Made by a program: the position numbers and the translations under genes. Source: Mucilaginibacter_A sp964251965 (GTDB lineage Bacteria > Bacteroidota > Bacteroidia > Sphingobacteriales > Sphingobacteriaceae). From it: DNA of 64,000 nucleotides. A model generated the notes under the pieces. That model searched no databases and was not told the origin of the DNA. It saw only the letters and a program-made list of their open reading frames with translations. Numbering within the stretch: position 1 is the stretch's first letter; each line of letters begins with the position of its first letter. The stretch covers positions 282,326 through 346,325 of the forward strand of contig CAXULQ010000004.1 of assembly GCA_964251965.1 (NCBI GenBank), read 5' to 3'. Below are positions 33,377-40,950 of this stretch, piece by piece.

Positions 33377-33832
33377 GTGATTGTCAGAAGTATAATGCCA
33401 ATTGTCTTGCTCGTTTGTTGTTCGTTTAGCAGTAACGAACTGGAAAACTTATTGCCATCTTTACAAACCAACCTTCAACATTCACTCCGTACTTTGGTTG
33501 AAGTTAATGCAGCTAAAACAAAGCTGGAAGTAACAATAAATGGGTTTGTACGCTACACGGAAACTTTAAAAAGCGGCAAGCAGAATTACACTTCCCTCAA
33601 CCTAAGCAAGTTTTTAAAAATGGATTATTTTGGAACTTCACAAGCTGGGTTTTTGATTTTATATGCAGAGAAAAAGATTGTGATCGTACAAACTTTTCAT
33701 GACCCAAAAGGAGAAGTTGATTCCATGTCAAATCATTTAGATATTCCATTTGCAGCAATCGAACCAGAACAATTAAATTCTGTGGAAAACCAGCTACAAC
33801 GGATTAAGGTTTTATTGCAGCAAAAGCAGTAA
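33377..33832 (+). CDS. Small exported protein, function unknown
   Basis: 151 residues read from GTG at 33377 (MIVRSIMPIVLLVCCSFSSN), which gives a plausible signal sequence. The ATG at 33395 would leave a very short one. The mature part is mixed alpha/beta with no motif I recognise. It is divergent from the unknown gene at 32812-33297 and converges on the CCG protein with only a three-base gap. Real by length and context, but of unknown role. Confidence 0.6.
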   Translation: MIVRSIMPIVLLVCCSFSSNELENLLPSLQTNLQHSLRTLVEVNAAKTKLEVTINGFVRYTETLKSGKQNYTSLNLSKFLKMDYFGTSQAGFLILYAEKKIVIVQTFHDPKGEVDSMSNHLDIPFAAIEPEQLNSVENQLQRIKVLLQQKQ

Positions 33833-33835
33833 TTT

Positions 33836-34624
33836 TTACAAGTTATTTGCCCTTGCCGTAATTTCTGCAATATCCAAAACCTCTATTTCCTGTTCTTTTT
33901 CCATGTGTTTTACGCCATCGTTCAGCATGGTCATACAAAACGGACAAGCAGCAGCCACCACATTTGCTTTTGTTTTGATGATTTCTTCCACCCGTTCTAA
34001 GTTGATTTCTTTAGTTCCTTTCTCGGGTTCTTTAAACATTTGCGCACCGCCAGCCCCACAGCATAAACCGTTTGACTTGCAGCGTTTCATTTCTACCAGT
34101 TCGGCGTCCAGTATTTCCAGTGCTTTTCGCGGAGCTTCATAAACTCCGTTTCCACGGCCTAAGTAACAAGGATCGTGATAGGTAATTTTTTTACCGGTAA
34201 AAGAAGCACCGTTTTCTGCTTTCAGCTTGCCTTCATCAATCAATTGTTGAATAAGTTGTGTATGATGGATAACTTCATAGTTTCCACCTAAACTTGGATA
34301 TTCATTTTTTATAGTATTGAAGCAATGCGGACAGCCAGTCACAATTTTTTTAATTTGATAACCATCCAAAACCTGGATATTCATCAAAGCTTGCATCTGA
34401 AACAAAAACTCGTTTCCGGCACGTTTTGCAGGGTCGCCGGTACAACTTTCTTCTGTTCCGAGAACTGCAAAACTGATTCCAACATGCTGCAGAATTTTGC
34501 AAATAGACCTTGTAATCTTTTGTGCACGTTCATCAAAACTTCCGGCGCAGCCAACCCAAAATAAAATTTCGGGTTGTTTGTTTTGAGAAGCCATTTCGGC
34601 CATCGTTGGTATTTTTTCAATCAT
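33836..34624 (-). CDS. CCG-domain (heterodisulfide-reductase-like) iron-sulfur protein
   Basis: 262 residues with two CCG cysteine-rich domains. The first contains WVGCAGSFDERAQ and TGCPHCFNTIKNEYP. The second contains DPCYLGRGN, GLCCGAGGAQMF and AACPFCMTML. These bind unusual iron-sulfur clusters in HdrB, GlpC and LutA-type electron carriers. It lies 40 bases after a membrane 4Fe-4S protein; together they form a membrane-bound redox module whose donor and acceptor are unknown. A motif variant (GGTAAAAGAAGCAC, 34196-34209) is within the coding sequence. Confidence 0.9.
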   Translation of the reverse strand: MIEKIPTMAEMASQNKQPEILFWVGCAGSFDERAQKITRSICKILQHVGISFAVLGTEESCTGDPAKRAGNEFLFQMQALMNIQVLDGYQIKKIVTGCPHCFNTIKNEYPSLGGNYEVIHHTQLIQQLIDEGKLKAENGASFTGKKITYHDPCYLGRGNGVYEAPRKALEILDAELVEMKRCKSNGLCCGAGGAQMFKEPEKGTKEINLERVEEIIKTKANVVAAACPFCMTMLNDGVKHMEKEQEIEVLDIAEITARANNL

Positions 34625-34664
34625 TTAATTATAATTAAAACGCACAAGTAATAACCTAAAACTA

Positions 34665-35963
34665 TTAACTTTCATGCGCCCAGTTTAGCCTGTCGGCGTT
34701 ACTGTATTTCCAAGGTGCGCTGTTGTTTTCAACATTAGAAAACATATTGTTGAGGCTTGCAGGCGCCTTAGCTTCTTCCATCACCGCATATTGCCGCAAA
34801 GCGGTAATTATCTCAAGCGGATTAATATTGACAGGACAAGCTTCTACACAAGCATTACAAGTGGTGCAGGCCCAGATTTCTTCTCGGCTGATGTAACCGT
34901 CTAACAAAGTTTTTTCATCGGTAAAAGAAGCATTTTTATCATCTAAGTTTTTTCCGATTGCTGTAATCCGGTCGCGTGTATCCATCATAATTTTTCGTGG
35001 GGATAATAATTTGCCTGTTAAATTTGCCGGGCAAACCAAAGTACAGCGGCCACATTCGGTACAAGTGTAAGCATCCAATAAATTTTTCCAGGTAAGGTCG
35101 GTTGCATCTTTCGCCCCAAAACGTGTTGTTGTTTCGGTAGTTTGCGGTACAAACGTTGGATCGAGCATAGCCTTAACTTCTTGATTTACAGAAGCCATAT
35201 TTTCAAACTCGCCCTGCGGATTAAACCTGGAGTAATACGTGTTTGGAAAAGCAAGCACAATATGCAAGTGTTTGGAATAAGGCAAATAATTGAGAAAAGC
35301 CAGGATGCCGAGGATGTGAAACCACCAGCAGCCACGCTCTAACAGTATTAAATTTTGTGTTGATAAAGGAAGCATCGGCGCAAACCAACTGCTGACCGGA
35401 AATGCACCGGCCTTGATATAATGTGTATTCCCGGCCAGTTGTAATTGATGGTCGGCAGCGTTCATCAAAAGGAAGGCACTCATTAACAAAATCTCGGCAA
35501 TTAAAATATAATTGGCATCAGATTTAGGCCAGCTCGTCATTTCCATTCCTGAAAAGCGTTTTAGTTTGAGGATGTTTCTTCGGATTAAAAACACAATGCA
35601 GCTTAGCAGAACTAATAAAGCTAAGATTTCAAAAGTACCGATCAGCAGATTGTACATGCTGCCAAACGGAGCAGCAAAAATACGATGCGTACCAAAAACA
35701 CCATCAATTGCAATTTCGAGGACTTCTATATTGATGATGACAAAACCAGCATAAACCAGCAAATGCAGAAAAGCCGCTATTGGCCTTTTGCCCATTTTTG
35801 ATTGACCAAGTGCAACTTTAATCATTGTTTTCCAACGTTTAGCAGTTTGATCAGAATAATCTGCAGGTTTTCCTAATAAAATATTGCGTCTGATTTTAGA
35901 TACGTTGTGCGTGAACAAAGCTGCTGCAAAAAGTAGCAGGATTAGAAATAGGATTTGCGCCAT
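34665..35963 (-). CDS. Membrane 4Fe-4S ferredoxin-type protein
   Basis: 432 residues. The N-terminal half has five to six membrane helices of the nitrate-reductase-gamma-like type. The C-terminal half holds two 4Fe-4S motifs, CTECGRCTLVCPANL and CTTCNACVEACPVNI. It is paired with the downstream CCG protein, a common Bacteroidota arrangement resembling HdrDE/GlpC-type quinone-linked oxidoreductases. A motif copy at 34920-34933 is translated as NASFTD. Substrate unknown. Confidence 0.9.
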   Translation of the reverse strand: MAQILFLILLLFAAALFTHNVSKIRRNILLGKPADYSDQTAKRWKTMIKVALGQSKMGKRPIAAFLHLLVYAGFVIINIEVLEIAIDGVFGTHRIFAAPFGSMYNLLIGTFEILALLVLLSCIVFLIRRNILKLKRFSGMEMTSWPKSDANYILIAEILLMSAFLLMNAADHQLQLAGNTHYIKAGAFPVSSWFAPMLPLSTQNLILLERGCWWFHILGILAFLNYLPYSKHLHIVLAFPNTYYSRFNPQGEFENMASVNQEVKAMLDPTFVPQTTETTTRFGAKDATDLTWKNLLDAYTCTECGRCTLVCPANLTGKLLSPRKIMMDTRDRITAIGKNLDDKNASFTDEKTLLDGYISREEIWACTTCNACVEACPVNINPLEIITALRQYAVMEEAKAPASLNNMFSNVENNSAPWKYSNADRLNWAHES

Positions 35964-36103
35964 GCTGTTTTTAGTGCTTAAAAATACCTGAATTAGATAA
36001 ACAAGGGCATTGTTTTACAAGTTTATGCTTTAAGGTTCAAAAACCAAAAATCAATGTTTTGCAGGAAATTTTTAAAAAAATTTTAAAAAGCCAAAAAACG
36101 CAC

Positions 36104-36111
36104 TACATTTG
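36104..36111 (+). promoter_or_regulatory. -7 element (TACATTTG) for tRNA-Phe
   Basis: TACATTTG ends 15 bases before the mature tRNA 5' end. The upstream region is a long A/T tract without a clear TTG. Confidence 0.6.
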
Positions 36112-36126
36112 CAACCCCAAGTAGGA

Positions 36127-36199
36127 GGTACCATAGCTCAGTTGGTAGAGCAAAGGACTGAAAATCCTTGTGTCGCTGGTTCGATTCCAGCTGGTACCA
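36127..36199 (+). tRNA. tRNA-Phe (GAA)
   Basis: The 73-base cloverleaf has acceptor GGTACCA/TGGTACC, D-loop AGCTCAGTTGGTAGAGC, anticodon stem AAGGA/TCCTT with loop CTGAAAA (anticodon GAA) and T-arm GCTGG-TTCGATT-CCAGC. CCA is not encoded. Confidence 0.97.
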
Positions 36200-36205
36200 C
36201 ATATT

Positions 36206-36236
36206 AATCCTTTTAGTAAAACTAAGAGGATTTTTT
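36206..36236 (+). terminator. tRNA-Phe terminator
   Basis: AATCCTTTTAG / CTAAGAGGATT, an 11-bp stem with one G-U pair, followed by T6. Confidence 0.88.
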
Positions 36237-36354
36237 GTTTTATAGCTATATTCATTAACATAACTATTGTGAAATGCTTTTTGCAATACTGCATTTGTTT
36301 GTGCCTGTGCTTTGTTTACACCGCTAATTAATAATGCTACAAAAAGTATCCGTT

Positions 36355-37569
36355 TTAAAATTTCCATAATATTCCTGCAGTAACAGAATGCTGGTTATAG
36401 TTTAAATGATGGTACTCATCCTGTTTTTTTTCGAAGGTATAATTTACTTGCAATTGCGCATGTTTATTAAATAGATAAAAAGCAGTTTCGCCTAATTTTA
36501 ATTTAGTTGCATCAATTAAATTGTAAACATACAATCCGTCTGCCTCATTATAATTATCTAAATTTCCAAAAGTCGCTGAAGTTTCAGACCATAAATTTTT
36601 AAAAAGTTTAAAACCTAACGCTTGATTGTAAATAATTTGACCAGCTCCGTTTTGCCGAAGATAAGCACCTTTACTAACGGTATAAAGGTTAAGGTTTCCT
36701 AACGGATAAAAGGTCAATCCGGCATTGTATTGCTGCAAATAATGGTCGAGCAGATAACCAAAGTTAAGATCTCCCTGCACATCAAAATAAGTACTTGCAT
36801 ATTTTATACCGGCAAAACCAATATTACCATTATAACCAACCGTTTGAAAATGCGTATTTAAATAATGATAAGCGCCTAACAAAGCCGTGTTCCCGGAAAT
36901 TGCATAACTTATTTTGGCGTAATATTCGATTTGCTGGTCTGCACTTTTTAGTTTATTTAATGCCTCGCGGATTTCATCCTCATCATGCGCAATGTTATTA
37001 ATAGATTGCCCATAAAACTGAACAGCTTGTTCCAGTTGTACTTTCCAGGATAAGCGGTTGCTAAAAAAAAGACGTAAATAGACTCCTTTGCTGCGCGAAT
37101 CATTTCTTGGGATTTTTATTCCAGATTCAATTCCTGCATTTATCCAATCATAAGGAACAATATTTTCCTTTTTTAATTGTGCTGAATCAATGTAAGCCGC
37201 ATTATAAGAAGCCAAAAGTTGCTGGTTGAGATAATTGTAGCACAAATAGGAATAATACCTGGCAATTTGGTTGTAAGAATCATTTCTGAGAACTGCATCA
37301 TATTCTTTAATGGCAGCTTTGAAATTTCCGGTGCTAAAAGAAGCATAGCCTAAACGAAGCCGCAAGTAAGGAAAATCAAAGCCACTGTTAACAGCTTGCT
37401 TTCCAAAAACAATAAGTTGTTTCCAATCTGCTTGTTGAAATAAAGCATAAGAAATACTATCTGCCTGCTGAAAAGTTTGCACTTGTGCCTTAACCTGACC
37501 AAAAGCAAAAATGAAAGTTACGATCAATAAATATTTAAGTAATCCATTGTGCTTCAATTTTTTTGTCAT
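36355..37569 (-). CDS. TPR plus outer-membrane beta-barrel protein
   Basis: 404 residues with a signal peptide (cleavage near VKAQ). A TPR-like helical part (about 45-130, GNFKAAIKEYDAVLRND) is followed by a long run of alternating strands ending in ITAGILWKF-type aromatic residues (final TAGILWKF), the mark of an outer-membrane barrel. It resembles YaiO-like TPR-barrel proteins in layout; function unknown. It overlaps the upstream small gene by 35 bases. A motif copy (37333-37346) is translated as GYASFSTG. Confidence 0.75.
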   Translation of the reverse strand: MTKKLKHNGLLKYLLIVTFIFAFGQVKAQVQTFQQADSISYALFQQADWKQLIVFGKQAVNSGFDFPYLRLRLGYASFSTGNFKAAIKEYDAVLRNDSYNQIARYYSYLCYNYLNQQLLASYNAAYIDSAQLKKENIVPYDWINAGIESGIKIPRNDSRSKGVYLRLFFSNRLSWKVQLEQAVQFYGQSINNIAHDEDEIREALNKLKSADQQIEYYAKISYAISGNTALLGAYHYLNTHFQTVGYNGNIGFAGIKYASTYFDVQGDLNFGYLLDHYLQQYNAGLTFYPLGNLNLYTVSKGAYLRQNGAGQIIYNQALGFKLFKNLWSETSATFGNLDNYNEADGLYVYNLIDATKLKLGETAFYLFNKHAQLQVNYTFEKKQDEYHHLNYNQHSVTAGILWKF

Positions 37570-37978
37570 TTAAATTCACTGTAAATTTTTTTATACTGCT
37601 TCCTTCTAAATACAAAAAGGCATCGATGGTTTGTTTACTTCGCCCAAAAACCTCTTTGTATTGTTTGGCGTGGATAGAAATGTCTTGGCCATTAAATGAG
37701 TTGCAATTTTGGTAATAGATTTTAATAAACTGATGAAATGGTGCAAATAAATCATGAAGCCACAAAGTAAGTTTATCTGCAGTTAATTGCACAGGATAAA
37801 TATCGGTAACGGTTAAATCAGGATCGGCTGAAAAAATTATTTTATAAGCAACAAGATAAAAATAATACAAAAGCGAGCTTTGATCGCCATAAAAACTGGT
37901 AAAATAAAAGGAAGTGCCGTTGTTGATAAAATATGCCGTATGTTGATGCTGTCCGCAATTGGTCGGCGTAAAATTCAC
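37535..37978 (-). CDS. Hypothetical soluble protein upstream of the barrel gene
   Basis: 147 residues, rich in Tyr, Phe and Asn, with no signal peptide and no domain I recognise. It overlaps the TPR-barrel gene by 35 bases, which implies translational coupling and a shared role. Directly upstream lie an inverted motif copy (37979-37992) and a short direct repeat of TCGGTACATT. Divergent from the response-regulator gene. Confidence 0.6.
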   Translation of the reverse strand: MNFTPTNCGQHQHTAYFINNGTSFYFTSFYGDQSSLLYYFYLVAYKIIFSADPDLTVTDIYPVQLTADKLTLWLHDLFAPFHQFIKIYYQNCNSFNGQDISIHAKQYKEVFGRSKQTIDAFLYLEGSSIKKFTVNLNDKKIEAQWIT

Positions 37979-38080
37979 ATGCTGTTTTTATCGGTACATT
38001 TTTATTGTTTGTCGGTACATTGATTAATGTTATTATCAATAACCAGAAATTCAATCATTCAAAATATTAAACTTTTGGCG

Positions 38081-38458
38081 ATGGAATTATTAAGCAAACA
38101 AAAACGGATATTGGTATTGGATAAAGACAACAGGATATTTTCTGTTGTGGATGAAATGTTGTGCTACGGAGATTGGCAAGTTGCCGTTACTTATGATCCT
38201 TATGCTGTTTTTGATATGGCAAAATTGGATCGCCCGGACGTTATCATTTTAGATTATTTACTTTTAGATAATGATTGCGCTTCGATCTGTCAGGATTTTA
38301 AAGAGGATGCCGAACTGCGATCTATTCCAATCATTATTATAACTGCTTATAAAACTAAAAAAGCCAATGCCGATTTTTACAAATGCGATGCACTTTTTAT
38401 TAAATCGTTAGATATGGAAGTATTAGCTTCCAGAATGGATTATTTGATTGCTTCGTGA
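38081..38458 (+). CDS. Single-domain response regulator (REC)
   Basis: 125 residues from the ATG at 38081; the longer frame from 38027 is unlikely. A receiver domain only: acidic pocket in LVLDKDNRIF, phosphoacceptor D58 in VIILDYLLLD, Thr in IIIITAYKT and Lys in ALFIKSLD. There is no output domain, so it would act by protein contact or phosphorelay. No kinase adjoins it, and it faces away from the hypothetical/barrel operon. Confidence 0.9.
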   Translation: MELLSKQKRILVLDKDNRIFSVVDEMLCYGDWQVAVTYDPYAVFDMAKLDRPDVIILDYLLLDNDCASICQDFKEDAELRSIPIIIITAYKTKKANADFYKCDALFIKSLDMEVLASRMDYLIAS

Positions 38459-38653
38459 TTGTTAAATTCTCAAGCTTGTATTATTTATTTTTTGCTTAAT
38501 TAGAATATTTCACATGCTTCTTTTACCAGATAAAAGTTATAAGTTGTTTTGTATATCTGCAAAAAGAATTAATATTTATTTGTGATTAAAAGAAGCATTC
38601 AACTTATCTAAATTTACGTAAAAATTTTTACAAGTAACCCTAATCCTTTTACC

Positions 38654-39769
38654 ATGAAAATATTAAAACGACACCTGTTTTTATGTCCTTTCTTATTGTT
38701 CGGTTTTGTTTATGCACAGCAAACAGGTACGTGGCAATTACTTAAAACCAAGAACAAAGCGAACGGACGGAGCGAGTGTGGTTTTGCTGCTGTAAATGGA
38801 AAGTTATACTTAATTGGTGGAGACGGGCCTGCCGAACCTGTAGAAGTTTTTGACCCTGCAACATTAACCTGGAGCAAAAAGGCAACAGCACCAGTTGTTT
38901 TGCACCATTTCCAGGCAGTAAGCTTAGGAAATAAAGTTTATGTTTTGGATGCTTTTTATGAGGGTGGTTTCCCAAATCAAGACCCTGCACCAAATGCTTA
39001 CAGTTATAATGTAGAAACCGATACCTGGCAAAAACTTGCTGGTTTGCCGGCAGAGCGCAGAAGGGCTGGAGCGGGTGCAGCTGCATATCAGGGCAAATTG
39101 TATTTGGTGGCGGGCATCCGGCATGGGCATTCCAGCGGTACCACAAATATGTTTGATGTTTACGATCCTAAAACAGATACTTGGGCTGCATTGCCTGATG
39201 CGCCCCACATCCGCGACCATAGCATGGCGGTAGTGGTTGGCGATAAATTGTATGCAGTTGGAGGACGCAATACGAGTTACCGCGACCCTAATAATATTAT
39301 CCCATTTTTTCGTCAGGTGATGTTGGATGTAGATTGCTATAATTTTAAAACGGGCATCTGGAAAACATTAGACGCAAAATTGCCGATGGGAACAGGTGGC
39401 GGAACGGCTGTAAATTTAGATGGAAAGATATTTTATATTGGCGGAGAACGGGCGACAGACACTTTGCCAAATGGCCCGCAAAAAGATGTTTATTGCCTTG
39501 ATCCAAAAACTTTGGAACGATGGGTGAAGGTATCAAACTTAAACATGTCCCGAAATGGAGTGGGAGGTACAGTGCTTGATCATAAAATATATATTGCAGG
39601 CGGTTCCGGAGGAGGGCCGGGTGGGCCGCCGCCGCCGAATGGTCAAATGCAAGGACCGCCGCCCAATAACGGAAATAATCCAAATGGACCGCCGCCAAAT
39701 CCTCCAGCCGGAAATAGGCCTCCAAGCCGTGATGAAGGGATTGCAATTGAAGTTTTCAGCTTCAAATAA
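38654..39769 (+). CDS. Exported kelch-repeat protein with Pro/Gly/Asn-rich tail
   Basis: 371 residues with a signal peptide (cleavage near VYAQQ). Five to six kelch repeats (AAVNGKLYLIGGDGP, AAYQGKLYLVAGIRHGH, VVVGDKLYAVGGRN, NLDGKIFYIGGERA, TVLDHKIYIAGGSGG) form a beta-propeller. A low-complexity tail (about 318-360) of GGPGG, PPPPN and NNPNGPPP follows, then a last strand. It is probably periplasmic or surface exposed, with sugar- or protein-binding function unknown. The last propeller strand comes after the tail, so the tail looks like an insertion. Confidence 0.85.
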   Translation: MKILKRHLFLCPFLLFGFVYAQQTGTWQLLKTKNKANGRSECGFAAVNGKLYLIGGDGPAEPVEVFDPATLTWSKKATAPVVLHHFQAVSLGNKVYVLDAFYEGGFPNQDPAPNAYSYNVETDTWQKLAGLPAERRRAGAGAAAYQGKLYLVAGIRHGHSSGTTNMFDVYDPKTDTWAALPDAPHIRDHSMAVVVGDKLYAVGGRNTSYRDPNNIIPFFRQVMLDVDCYNFKTGIWKTLDAKLPMGTGGGTAVNLDGKIFYIGGERATDTLPNGPQKDVYCLDPKTLERWVKVSNLNMSRNGVGGTVLDHKIYIAGGSGGGPGGPPPPNGQMQGPPPNNGNNPNGPPPNPPAGNRPPSRDEGIAIEVFSFK

Positions 39770-40129
39770 AAATTTAATTTGCTGTTTTGAGTTGCTTAAA
39801 GTAGGAAAATCATTGTTTTATTTAAGGAAGCAACGCATTATGCTGCATTCTCTTAAGAACAATAATCAGTTAGAATATAGGAATATTAATTCAGTTGAAA
39901 TGAAAATTTTTAGGGATCAGCTTAAATTTATTTCGGTACTGGTTAACTATTAAGACGGAAAAATGCTTTTCCTTTTGCCTGTCTCAAATTATCTGTTTAT
40001 TCAGATGAAATTCTTTGGGCAAATTCTTTTAGTTTTTCTGTTGATGTAAAAATTATAACAACGTTTGTACGCAGTGCCGGAGTCGAACCACTAAAACAAA
40101 AAAACCTGACATTTTCATATCAGGCTTTG
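39770..40129. other. Gene-free region with coding-like and tRNA-like fragments
   Basis: No intact gene. On the minus strand 39997-40069 reads as a protein-like tail (VVIIFTSTEKLKEFAQRISS then stop). Just upstream, 40068-40092 contains GTGCCGGAGTCGAACC, which looks like the complement of a tRNA T-arm. Both may be remnants left by events at the neighbouring tRNA genes. Confidence 0.35.
40096..40124 (-). terminator. Terminator of tRNA-Gly/tRNA-Leu transcript
   Basis: Minus-strand CCTGA / TCAGG stem with a 10-base loop followed by seven T, directly after tRNA-Leu. Confidence 0.85.
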
Positions 40130-40214
40130 TACTCGGGGCGGGAATCGAACCCGCACTCCTTTAACGGGAACAGGATTTTAAGTCCTGCGTGTCTACCAGT
40201 TCCACCACCCGAGC
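40130..40214 (-). tRNA. tRNA-Leu (TAA)
   Basis: 85 bases with a long variable arm (class II). The anticodon stem CAGGA/TCCTG has loop CTTAAAA, giving TAA. The T-arm is GCGGG-TTCGATT-CCCGC. The acceptor starts GCTCGGG and ends CCCGAGT with discriminator A. It is co-transcribed after tRNA-Gly. Confidence 0.96.
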
Positions 40215-40267
40215 AAGTGATTAACCTTTTAAAATTAAATCCCTGCCCGAAAAGGGAAGGGATTTAG

Positions 40268-40340
40268 AGCGAAAGACGAGGTTCGAACTCGCGACCTCAA
40301 CCTTGGCAAGGTTGCGCTCTACCAACTGAGCTACTTTCGC
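40268..40340 (-). tRNA. tRNA-Gly (GCC)
   Basis: 73 bases: acceptor GCGAAAG/CTTTCGC, D-arm AGCTCAGTTGGTAGAGC, anticodon stem CAACC/GGTTG with loop TTGCCAA (GCC), and T-arm GCGAG-TTCGAAC-CTCGT. It is first in a two-tRNA transcript. Confidence 0.97.
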
Positions 40341-40350
40341 ATTGCGGTTG

Positions 40351-40380
40351 CAAATATATACAGATTCAAAAAAAACACAA
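40351..40380 (-). promoter_or_regulatory. tRNA promoter (TTG-N19-TATATTTG)
   Basis: On the minus strand TTG (40380-40378), exactly 19 bases, then TATATTTG (40358-40351), ten bases before tRNA-Gly. This is the best consensus promoter in the window. Confidence 0.85.
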
Positions 40381-40408
40381 GGCTTTGCGCGTATATTTTT
40401 CAAATTTT

Positions 40409-40894
40409 TTATAAATCGTTGGCTTTCAAAATTTCAGCTACCAAATCTCCTTCGTAGCCTTTGCCAAAAGCGTATTGTTTTAGCTGATAGCTTCTTTTAT
40501 AGGCATCTTTTTCTTTGGATAAAGCGGCTTTTTTCTCCAAAATACTTTTTAGTTTCAGCAGATAATCGTCTAAATCAATCTGCTGTAAAGCTTTTTTGAT
40601 GAGGGCATCCGGCACTCTTTTCAACTTCAAAGCTTGTTTAATCTTGATTTTGCCCCAGCCTTTTTGTCGGAACTTGCCCAAAGCGTAAGCATTGGTAAAA
40701 CGTTCTTCATTCAAAAAATTATTGCTGATCAATTCGGAGATAATATTTTCCACATCGCGCTGGTGCAAACCGAAAGTGTATAATTTGTCGCGCACTTCCT
40801 GCTGGGCGCGTTCCTGGTAAACGCAATATTTTTCGGCTTTTTGTAAAGCTGTTTTTGGGTCGAGTATTTTAAGCTTGCGTTCATCAAATTCCAT
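40409..40894 (-). CDS. recX: Regulatory protein RecX
   Basis: 161 residues, three-helix-repeat protein that modulates RecA filaments. Signatures are ALQKAEKYCVYQERAQQEVR at the start, LISNNFLNEERFTNAYALGKFRQKGWGKIKI and ALKLKRVPDALIKKAL. recA is not adjacent. It diverges from murF-alr, with 56 bases between the start codons. Confidence 0.92.
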   Translation of the reverse strand: MEFDERKLKILDPKTALQKAEKYCVYQERAQQEVRDKLYTFGLHQRDVENIISELISNNFLNEERFTNAYALGKFRQKGWGKIKIKQALKLKRVPDALIKKALQQIDLDDYLLKLKSILEKKAALSKEKDAYKRSYQLKQYAFGKGYEGDLVAEILKANDL

Positions 40895-40950
40895 CTTTCC
40901 AAAAATCGCTAAAATTCTTCTATTGGCAGAAATATCTTCAACTTCGCAAC

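Larger units (their letters stand above)
36083..36367 (-). pseudogene. Signal-peptide ORF truncated at the tRNA-Phe locus
   Basis: The frame starts with a convincing signal sequence (MEILKRILFVALLISGVNKA, then QAQ) and about 30 exported residues. It then runs antisense through the tRNA-Phe terminator and gene, which cannot be genuine coding. It overlaps the 3' end of the upstream barrel gene by 13 bases, as an operon partner would. I read it as the 5' stump of a third operon gene cut off by rearrangement next to the tRNA. Confidence 0.4.

Noticed and set aside
36127..36199. Protein coding across the tRNA-Phe gene
   Set aside because: The frame is open by chance; the tRNA is canonical with its own promoter and terminator.
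39555..39953. 132-codon frame overlapping the end of the kelch gene
   Set aside because: Out of frame with the Pro/Gly-rich repeats of the kelch gene; Arg-rich shadow translation, and the part beyond 39769 has no recognisable features.
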